Shown: piece after piece, positions 56,024-64,000 of the stretch
Position numbering within the stretch: the stretch's first letter is position 1
Layout of the letters: each line of letters opens with the position of its first letter
Assembly (NCBI GenBank): GCA_026214975.1
Contig: CM047810.1
Location: 91,380,560 to 91,444,559 of the forward strand
DNA length: 64,000 nucleotides
Origin: Gentiana macrophylla
Lineage: Eukaryota > Streptophyta > Magnoliopsida > Gentianales > Gentianaceae
Direction of reading: 5' to 3'
Program-made: the position numbers and the translations under genes
The notes under the pieces: generated by a model
What the model saw: only the letters and a program-made list of their open reading frames with translations
What the model was told of the DNA's origin: nothing
Databases searched by the model: none

Positions 56024-56662
56024 TGATATACCCGGATTGGAATGGGGCCCTGTTCAACCATATTGGGCCTACAATCTTGGCCCATCAACATAGATAATGG
56101 GCCTGCGCCCGGCGGCACGCCACCAAGCTTCTTCTAGCCGCTAACTACAAGCCGGATCGTGTCCGCCAACAAGAAGCCGGGCTCATTCTCTCTATGTGAT
56201 TCTAGCTAATATACTCAAGGCACGAGGCAGGCCCATTGCTCGACCATACATACTTCACTCGCTCGCTGCTCGCCATGCTTGTCCAAATTGGGTCAATCTA
56301 GTGGCAACACTTTACAGCTGGCTAAGACACTTGTATTGCATGCATGCTTAACTTAGCTATGTACTCTTAGTTGTCTTATCGGTGAACAGTAAACCGACTT
56401 ACCTTTTTTAGCCTATATATATAGGATCACATTGTAATGGAAGGAGGATCGATCTCTTCCTCAAAAAACTTTAAGCTATTAATCTAATACAAGCAGAAAC
56501 TCTGCCAATTTGTCGACTGATCTACTTGATCTTCACAAACACTTAAACCGCCACCACACTTCTTGATCATCACCGTGTCCTCACCGTTGAAATCATTCAT
56601 CACAGCCCTTTATCCTCAAGATAGACATTGTTACTGCAAATCTGGTGTTCAACGCAACATCA
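56024..56662 (+). repeat. TAT-11 3' LTR
   Basis: 639 bases, tgatatacccgg...caacatca, followed by the gattg duplication. Compared with the 5' LTR there are many small indels in the first 300 bases; the rest is almost identical. Confidence 0.9.
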
Positions 56663-56667
56663 GATTG

Positions 56668-57048
56668 GTATACAAACCTTAAATTATATCCCTCCTATCA
56701 CATTCAAACCTTCAGATATTCACAGTATGTCTTACTTTAATTCTAAACACAAACTATTAAAATTTTCAAAATTCGTATGGAAGCAAAGAATCATGCGATA
56801 ATCATCAAAAAAATCTCTAATCAAATGGGTATGACATAAAAACATAGCTCATCATCTACTATGGCACGTGAAAATAGTGTCGGGTGAAACAACTAAAGTT
56901 ACTAAATATGCAAAATAATGCACAAACGATATAAACTCAAACAAAGATATGCAATGCTTACTCGAGACAAAACAAAAATTTGAAAATTTTAGCACTTTTC
57001 CATAGAAATATAAAAGTATGGCAAATGAATGTAGATACCACATAGCTA
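56668..57048 (-). other. NA-10 internal noncoding, right of TAT-11
   Basis: AT-rich without a reading frame worth keeping; it continues the 3' region from 44723. Confidence 0.55.
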
Positions 57049-57091
57049 TTCCCCTCCCCCACACTTAAATTACAACATGTCCTCATGTTGT
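57049..57091 (-). promoter_or_regulatory. NA-10 internal hairpin plus PPT-like module
   Basis: The sense strand reads ACAACATG-AGGA-CATGTTGT (57072-57091), then AATTTAAGTGTGGGGGAGGGG. It is about 1.0 kb from the terminal module at 44100 if TAT-11 is removed. Confidence 0.62.
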
Positions 57092-59726
57092 GCAGAATTA
57101 AAGAAAAAATGAAAGCACTTAGCTGATTGTAGTTCTAAAGTGGCAATTCCGGAAGTGCTCCGAATCAAATCCAGAAAGGCTTGAAGAAATCAGTAAATTG
57201 TGGACCATCCACCGGAAAACTGGCTTCATCTAAAAGCTCACAATTGCTATCGCAAATATCCTGCACACTTGAACAAACATGGCAATATCTCGGGGAATAG
57301 GGGAATATAACATAAAAAACACCAAAATAGAATCGCTTCAGATGGAAAAATCAAACAGGGAAAGTACAGAACATCTAAGCGTCTAAACACAACTGAACGG
57401 AAGTTTGATATAAGCACAGAAAGAAATAAAGCCACAGAAGCTTGTAGAATAATATAGACCACATGTGCAAACAGAAACATCAAACTCCAACTAATAATGA
57501 TAGAGGATTATACATGGAAAAGAATTCATAGAGATTTTTCAAATTAAGCCCATATAAAGATGGAACATATACATGGAACATTACAAAACAGTAGGCTAGG
57601 TGCAACTACATGAAAATATACTACAATGCAGCCTACATGATATGCAATCCTAAAAATAAAAATAAATAAAAATAAATTCTGACAGGCTCAGCCGAGCAAG
57701 TTGGGGCGACAACTCTACAATGACTACGGCCCGTGCGAGAATCGTAAAATAAAAAAAAGCAGGTAGTATTACGAAAACCGGCGATTAACTACACTCAAGA
57801 AAAATAAAAGAAAATAGAGAAACAATGCAACTAGATGATATGCGGCTAAATGTTATGCATCTATATGATATGCAAAAATAAAAGAAAATAAAAGAAAGAA
57901 AACCAGCCCACTCATTTGCAGCACGACATGTATAGAATAAACGTCTACCAAATAATGACAGGTTACGATAAATGACAGTACTGTTCATTACATGCAGTGT
58001 AGACGCGCTTTAAGACTCGTAAAAAGTGATAGCATTATGGAAAACCAACAGTTAGCTATACTAAACAGATATAACTCATAAGCCCAAGATGGTAGCATAC
58101 GGAAACCGACATTAGCTACTAATTAACTATAAGAACAGTTATAGCGTACGAGAACCGACAGTAACTATAACATGCTTAGATGAATCCTAACACCCTAGAT
58201 AGACGACAACAGGAACATCATAAGTCATATTAGAATCACGTCTAGCTAGGTGAATTACTCAACATGGATTGCAATAGATGGAAAGAAAACCATAACGGTG
58301 AAAGAACAGGACATCTACGCATATACCAACCGGCCACAGAGGCTCATCCATGTCAATTAATGAAGCATGTATATAAAAATTAATCAATTATTTAACATGG
58401 ATCAGTAGATGGAAAGGTGTAAACATGCAAGTTCAGAACATCTACGTAAAAATAATTAGCCACAGAAGCTCATATGAAAGTATCCACATCAAATAAAGCA
58501 TTAAAAATCAAACTCTATTCACTGAAAGTTGAACACCGGGCGGACGTTCACCAATCCGACGGACGTTTAAAGCATACTCGTGGCGGACGGACGTTCGTGT
58601 AGGCGACGCCCGTCGAGAACCACATAGAGCGAGGCGGGCGTCCGGAAAAGCGAAAAGCGCTCGTCGACTCTCTAAAAACATAACAAATGGATGCATTGTA
58701 GGCACGGACGGCCGTTCACTTACTATGGGCGCCCGTCGACTCAACGAAAAAAGTACAATGAGACTCGATTTTATCGAAAACAAAGGCAACCCTAAAATCA
58801 TAACCTAATATCATATCATTAAAACATAAACCCTAGTGTTTATTAAAAACGAAAACAAAACTATGAAACCTAAATTCACGTTTCATAAATTGAGTAAAAA
58901 AACTTTTTGCACATTCTTAACCCAACGGTCATCGAAACACGACAAAAATAAAAAAAAACTCTCAATTTATTTAACGCTACTTTTATTGAAATAAATAAAG
59001 AAACAGAAACAGAAAAAGATACGGAAATCCTAAACAGAAACCTACCTACGAAAAATTTAAAACAGAAAACAAGAAACCGAAAGAAAGGGAGAAAAACGTG
59101 TTGAAATCTTCTGAGCCCAAAATGGAAGGGAAAACAGTGGATTTTGACCTCGAAAACGGCATTGAACGGCCTATGGCCGTTCAACAAGTCGTCGGCGTCG
59201 GAACGAGCTTTCCGAATTAGGGTCCTGCGCGCCAAACGGACACTCGAGCCGAAAGTTACGGCCAAAATACTAATGAGTGCTAAAACGATCCCTTTTATCC
59301 AAAAATTTGACCGTGAAAAACGTGGAGTCAGATGATTCAACCTTATAACCCTAACTACGAAAACTACCTACGAAAAAACCACCTAAACCCACGATATCTA
59401 CCTAAAACAAAAATAAATAAATAAAAATTGGTGACAGACAGGCCAGACGGGCGTCCAAGTTACTGGACGGACGTCTGCCTGGAGAAAGAACAGGACGGGC
59501 GTCCGAGTTCTTTGGCCGCCGTGCACTGGGCAAAACACAAGCGAGACGATCGATTTGGGCGGACGGGCGTCCAATAGCTCAGACGCCCGTTTACGTTCAA
59601 ACTGAAGCACATAAACGCTGCTAAACACGAAAACAGGTCCAAACAAAACACGAAAACCAAATAAAACCCTAATTGGAACGTAACAAAATCGAAGAATTAA
59701 TTCAACTAAATTCAACAAAACACCGA
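57092..59726 (-). other. NA-10 internal noncoding region and leader
   Basis: No gag or pol motif. It contains four spaced short hairpin-like units (57763-58170), two GC-rich palindrome clusters (58538-58740 and 59444-59590), and the leader segment 59010-59300 related to ATH-1. Frames at 58508-58801, 58876-59340 and 59398-59718 arise from these repeats and have no known motif. Confidence 0.6.
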
Positions 59727-59744
59727 TTCCCCGGCAACGGCGCC
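59727..59744 (-). promoter_or_regulatory. NA-10 primer-binding site, tRNA-Asp
   Basis: The minus strand reads TGGCGCCGTTGCCGGGGA, five bases inside the 5' LTR. Confidence 0.9.
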
Positions 59745-59749
59745 ACTTT

Positions 59750-61204
59750 TGTTGGGGATATTTTGCATCATTAAAACAAAAGAAAATTTATAAAACCTAT
59801 ACTACCATGCAAAACTACCTCCTAACCGGCCGAATACCGGGCGGTTGCTAGTAAAGTTGGATAAATGCGGTATCGATCCTCGAGGAATTGGGATGTTGAA
59901 TCTAATCTAATTAATTCTTCTTTATTAACTAAACCTAAACCTAAACTAGAACGGAAAATAAATCGGACAGAGGATTGTTAATCCAAAGCCGTGGAAGGAT
60001 AAAAGCGATAAAAACTAAATCTAAACTACTAACTATAAAAGGAAATAAACAAGAAGATGAACATGGAGATTAACAATGAACAAACAAAATCATCCAATCC
60101 TTCAAACCCTCTATCTCTATCTAAGGTTATCTTGTGATGATTAACTAAAGATGTGGTTCACCCAATCAAAGTATGAATCCTACTTCCGTAGATAATTAGT
60201 CTATCAATCAAAACAAGGTGTAAGATTTATTCAAATCTAGCAACCTAGATAATCAACCTATCAACTTCCGTTATGTCAAGGTTAAAAATCCAATCTTTCC
60301 TATGGTGATCTAAGTCTAACATGACTTCCATCAAAATCAAACATCAATAAGCAACCATCTTCCGATATACGTTGCATAACAAATAATCGCATAGGAAAGA
60401 TACAACTTTGAGATAAAATCATAAAACAAACTTAAATAAAAGTAGATAAAACACGAAGAAGAAGATTCAAATCGTTTGAACAATTGCATTGAAGCATTAA
60501 GTACATCGCAAAGAAAAAACAGAAAAGCAAAATAAAAACCTAATCTAACTTGCCACCCCACCTCCCCAAAGAAGCTCAGGCCGCTAGGTTTTCTCTCTAA
60601 TGATGGTGTATCAATGAGATCGAATAATGTATGTACTAGGGTTGAAATCGCGGTCAGATTTATAGAGTTTTAAGTCGGCTTTCTTGTTTGAAGTCGGCGC
60701 TGGGCGCTCGTCTCTCTTCTTTGGGCGCTTCGTCCAACATTACAACGCTAGAGCAGACGCTTCGTTCATACCACGTCCAAACTCTCTGTATGTAAAAACC
60801 CTCTTGGGCGCTTGATCTGCGGCAATGGGCGCCCGTCCATAGTGGACGAGACTTGGGCGCTTGATCCGAAGATGCCTAAGTTTGATTTCTTCATCTTTAT
60901 CCTTTTCTTCTCATCCCTATCTCTTCTCTTCATCGTAAAATCCGAATGCAACCTCTTCTAATCCTCTTTTAGCTCGAAAACATGTATCTAAGAGATAGTA
61001 AAACATACCAAAGCGTAACATAACTCCAAAATAATATAAAATCACAATTTAAGCACATAATTAGTTCGTTTTGCAATTCAACTATTAAAAACACCATTTG
61101 CTCAATATTTCAATATAAAGCTCGATTTCTATGAGAAACATATGAATATGGAGAGAATTGATATAAAATATATCCTTATAAAACGTATAAAATCACCCTT
61201 AACA
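59750..61204 (-). repeat. NA-10 5' LTR
   Basis: 1455 bases. U5 motif variant at 59871-59888; the TATA region at 60657-60667 reads CTCTATAAATCTG, slightly changed from the other LTR. Differences from the 3' LTR cluster in the GC-rich motif region (60680-60870). Confidence 0.9.
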
Positions 61205-61411
61205 TCCTTCCATAATCTCAGTTCTTGTATCAACTGCAGTAATCCTTGATTGCAAAGTCTGCTCCAGTAGATTGATCCTTTCAGTGAGCTTAGGATCCAA
61301 TCCAAAGAGTTGAGATGTTCCAGCAGCCTCAGCAGGCTTAGGTGCCTCAGCAAGTTTGTCAAGTTTCTGGTGGATGGTTTCAAGTTGATTTTTCAGAAAC
61401 TTTTCTTTCAT
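61205..61411 (-). pseudogene. SIR-9 accessory ORF, coiled-coil segment
   Basis: MKEKFLKNQLETIHQKLDKLAEAPKPAEAAG, then LTERINLLEQTLQSRITAVDTRTEIMEG: two helical coiled-coil stretches around an Ala/Pro hinge. The frame runs into NA-10 and resumes at 42654. Confidence 0.65.
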
Positions 61412-61906
61412 AGTGTTTCCTAGCTTGATTCCCTCACATCTAGCATCATATCATTAATGTAATTTTGAGTAGATGTGAAATTTGAAGCAAATCATTTGAT
61501 GAGTTGTCTGTTGTCATTCACCACTTCATCGCTTCTTCAAATCTTTGTTCTTGTCTATCCAGTTGAGTTCTTAATCGTTGCATGTCATTCTGGCGATCCT
61601 CAACTCATTCAACACTTCTACTGGCACTCCACCGGTCATTTCTCCAAAGAACTCCATCAAGAGCTCTTCTACATTATATTGTGGCCTCGATTGCTCACAA
61701 CCATTGCCCAACTCCTACCTAATCCAAAGAGGTTAGGTCCTTGATATTCTTCAAGATGGGATTAAGGTGGTTTCTTCAAAGATAGTACAAATGCTTGTGG
61801 GGATCAATATCAACATTTTCTTCTTCGCATTTGGAACTCCTCATCACTAAAGTCATAGTCCAAAGTTTGCTCATCCTCATTAACGGCTGATCTGTGACCA
61901 TCTTTC
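61412..61906 (-). other. SIR-9 accessory region, frame unclear
   Basis: Sequence between two recognisable parts. Minus-strand peptides appear in several frames with stops; it is probably coding in origin but broken. Confidence 0.4.
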
Positions 61907-62377
61907 CTATATAGTGGTCTTGACTCCGTGAGGCTCCACTTCAAAGACCTCTTCAACAACAGAGGTTTCCTCCAAACCCAAAGTTTGATCCAACCTTTGT
62001 CCAGGTGCTGTTTGAGACTCAGCAGCCTGTACCTCCTGTTCCAACCTTTGTGCAGGTTCTGTTTGTAGCCCAGCAACCTGTACCTCCTCTTCAAATGTTG
62101 GATCTAGTGCAATGAATGCCACAACAACTTGATCAGTGAGAATGTCCATGTTTTCCTGTTGAAATTCTCCCATATCAGTGATTCTCCTTAGCAAATTTGC
62201 AGTTTTGGTTAAGACAGCCTCAGTGTCAATCCAGTCTTGATATTGAATTGATTCCTCTGAACTGGCACTAGGTTCACTGATATCAGTAATTCTTTCATCA
62301 TCCAAATCTTCAGCTTGCTGATCCTCAGGTTGATTAGTAGGTTCAACCACAAATAAATCATCAATCTCACCAACCAT
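61907..62377 (-). pseudogene. SIR-9 accessory ORF, acidic segment
   Basis: 156 codons, strongly acidic (EPTNQPEDQQAEDLDDERITDISEPSASSEESIQ) followed by a predicted helix (AVLTKTANLLRRITDMGEFQQ). A 17-residue tandem duplication (QTEPAQRLEQEVQAAE / QTAPGQRLDQ) comes from a 51-bp DNA repeat at about 61991-62092. Confidence 0.6.
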
Positions 62378-62454
62378 CCTGTTTGCACCACCATCTATTC
62401 CCTCATTGATTTATGCCTCAATACCATTTATGGTGAGATTGTTCTCATCCTCAT

Positions 62455-63027
62455 TCATATGTTCAGTTTGCTCTCTCGGTGGATGGGTCCAAAGACCAAA
62501 GATGGCTGCTCTACTCTTGGTTCAATAAACATGGCACTTCCACTGACTTCTCCTGGACCAGAGAGGTGGTTATCATCAGAATCAGATGATGAAGAGTCAT
62601 CATCACCACCTCTTGGATCCCTGAACTTGATACCCTCCTCTTTCTGTTGTTCATCAAACAAATCCATCAGCCTTGATTGTAACAAAGAGGTATCAATCAG
62701 ATCCAGCAAACTCTCCACTCCCAATTTCTCAAAAACCCATTCTTCAAAGTCTGTCATAGGTTCTGCAGCAGGTTTTTGCCTCTTATAGAATCCAAACTTC
62801 CACTGGAAGTAATCAGCCACCAGCAAGAGCTTTGGATCAACATACCCTTCTTTCCGCTTCTTCTCATGTTTTTCATAGGGCAAGAATGATCCTTTGGGAG
62901 CTGTTGCAGTACCTTGCTGACCTCCAAAAGTCTCAACAAGTAGATTCAATGTTTCTTCTACAGATGCCTCAAGGCTAGTAGGTTGCTCAGGTTGGATATT
63001 ACTTCCTACTACCTCCATCTGTACCAC
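62455..63027 (-). pseudogene. SIR-9 accessory ORF, central segment
   Basis: 190 codons. It contains ADYFQWKFGFYKRQKPAAEPMTDFEEWVFEKLGVESLLDLIDTSLLQSRLMDLFDEQQKEEG, a compact helical stretch, then a Ser/Asp-rich run (GGDDDSSSSDSDDNH). No known catalytic motif and no membrane segment. I do not recognise the family. Confidence 0.6.
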
Positions 63028-63052
63028 ACTTGGTTCCCCCTGACTTATATGC

Positions 63053-64000
63053 TCATCGGCCAGGGGTTAGCGTGACGCTCTTCCTCCGAACTATTGCAGG
63101 ATTTGCAGGGTCTTGAACATGTGTTTCCATCTCCACAGCAGGTGTAGTCTCAGTGATTTGCTGTGGTTCTTTAATAGATTCTTCAAATGAGTCTACGAGG
63201 CGTGAGATGATGTGTTCCTTCAATAGATTGCTCAGCAACAACCTGTTCACTTTCAGTAGGCTCAGCAGCCTTAGTAGGTTGAGATTCAACAACATCAACA
63301 AAGAGTTCAATCTCGGTGAGTCTGCTTTGTGACTCTTGAAGAGTTGCTCAACAACAACCTCTCGCTTCTCATTAGGCTTGATAATAGTCAAGGGCTCAGC
63401 CTCAATAGCCTCTTCTTCTTCTTCTACATCACCTTCTTCTTCTTGTGCCCTTTGAGCCTCTAAGTTTTTTAATTATTTTCCTTTTCCATGTTTCTTTTTA
63501 TGAGAAATCTCCTTTCATCCTCTTGGAAAGTGGCTCATCAACAATTTCAATCACAGTAGTTCCTCTTTCTACTGGCTTCTTTCTGTTGTTCCCTCAAAAT
63601 CTCAACAACAGTTTTTCTAGCAGCTACAGCAGGGTCGGTAATCTCAACTTCAGCTAGACCCTCGGCAGACTCAGCAGTCTGTGCTGTTTGCTTCCTTGTT
63701 TTCTTAGGCTGTAACATCTCAGTTATCTTCTTTGTGTCTGCAGCCTTTCTCTTCTCAGTAGACTTCTTTGGTGCAGCAGGTTTGACAGATTTCTTAACAG
63801 TTTGCTAGACCTGCTCACCACCAATATCACCATCATCTCCATCACTATCATTATCAGCAGCCTCTGCAACACCTTCTTCATCATCATCCAGACCTGGGAT
63901 AGCATAATCAATCTCTTTCTTGTATCTGGACTGATTGATCTTCTCAGGTGCAACATCAGGGATCTCCAAATGATTCAACAGGGTCTGAACCATTAATCCT
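63053..64000 (-). pseudogene. SIR-9 accessory ORF, N-terminal part, runs off the window
   Basis: Frames at 63053-63391, 63723-63956 and 63805-63993 belong together in shifting phase: an acidic stretch (IPGLDDDEEGVAEAADNDSDGDDGDIGG), a basic Lys-rich stretch (plus-strand complement of about 63700-63780, a possible nuclear signal) and Glu/Ser-rich repeats. The start is outside the window. Confidence 0.5.

Larger units (their letters stand above)
44729..56662 (+). mobile_element. TAT-11: Tat-lineage Ty3/gypsy element with antisense gene
   Basis: LTRs 44729-45364 and 56024-56662, duplication gattg (44724-44728, 56663-56667). Gag, PR, RT, RNase H, a second archaeal-type RNase H and IN follow on the plus strand; a long antisense gene lies between IN and the 3' LTR. 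The second RNase H and the antisense PF04195-like gene are marks of Tat elements (Retand, Grande). Frameshifts in gag, aRNH and IN make it non-functional. The LTRs differ by many small indels. Confidence 0.9.
42655..61204 (-). mobile_element. NA-10: non-autonomous Athila-like element, with TAT-11 nested inside
   Basis: LTRs 42655-44099 and 59750-61204, duplication tcctt (42650-42654 and 61205-61209), tRNA-Asp primer site. Without TAT-11 its internal DNA is about 3.7 kb and has no gag-pol motif. Segments of the LTR, the leader (59010-59300), an internal block (57050-57270) and the 3' region (44390-44470) are related to ATH-1, so it is probably a LARD-type relative moved by Athila-family proteins (inference). 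Confidence 0.87.
40194..64000 (-). mobile_element. SIR-9: second Sirevirus-like copia element, continues past the window
   Basis: Its 3' LTR (40194-41865) is preceded in sense direction by atcaccaaaaagggggaaat, the same PPT as in SIR-6, and by an accessory ORF (42032-42654 and 61205-64000) split by NA-10. Pol and the 5' LTR would lie to the right of the window. The LTR end GGGACCAACA and poly-C box are shared with SIR-6, but the LTR bodies differ. Confidence 0.78.

Noticed and set aside
1..64000. Host protein-coding genes, rRNA, CRISPR arrays, bacterial operons
   Set aside because: None found: every recognisable coding stretch belongs to a retrotransposon, and there are no regularly spaced repeat-spacer arrays or rRNA-like sequences.

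Overview
The window is nuclear DNA of a flowering plant, probably a eudicot. I found no host gene; almost everything is LTR retrotransposon, nested up to three deep. The plant assignment rests on the lineages (Athila-type and Tat-type Ty3/gypsy with tRNA-Asp primer sites, a chromovirus-like gypsy with a tRNA-iMet site, Sirevirus-like copia) and on overall AT richness. All coding parts are broken or partial. Element names used here: ATH-1, NA-2, NA-3, GYP-4, SOLO-5, SIR-6, NA-7, COP-8, SIR-9, NA-10 and TAT-11 (NA means no pol genes seen).

Left block (1-21779). ATH-1 (1-7444, minus) is an Athila-type element cut by the window edge. It keeps part of gag and an integrase but has lost protease and reverse transcriptase. 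It lies in the 3' LTR of NA-2 (7445-12400, minus), which has no pol but carries one unrecognised Tyr/Phe-rich ORF. NA-2 lies in NA-3 (12401-15072, plus), of which only the 3' end and 3' LTR remain. NA-3 cuts the 5' LTR of GYP-4 (15073-21779, plus), a decayed chromovirus-like gypsy whose RT gene is split by SOLO-5 (17271-19196; target-site duplication tatga).

Middle block (21780-39156). SIR-6 (plus) is a Sirevirus-like copia flanked by ataaa. Its gag is split by NA-7 (23467-30798, minus, flanked by acaaa). Its RT lacks the catalytic part. After pol it carries an extra ORF preceded by what looks like its own promoter.

Right block (39157-64000). A copia RNase H relic (COP-8, minus) is cut by the 3' LTR of SIR-9 (40194 to beyond the right edge, minus), whose accessory ORF is split by NA-10 (42655-61204, flanked by tcctt). 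NA-10 has LTRs, 5' leader and 3' region related to ATH-1 but no coding capacity. Inside it sits TAT-11 (44729-56662, plus, flanked by gattg), with gag, PR, RT, two RNase H regions, IN, and an antisense gene with plausible introns and its own TATA box.

The most unusual signals are cis-elements shared by the tRNA-Asp-primed (Athila-like) families: (1) a hairpin plus polypurine-tract module at the 3' LTR with a second copy 0.9-1.5 kb upstream that follows each family's own variant; (2) clusters of GC-rich palindromes, specific to each family, beside the LTR TATA box; (3) a conserved U5 motif. Two elements also seem to carry separately promoted accessory genes.
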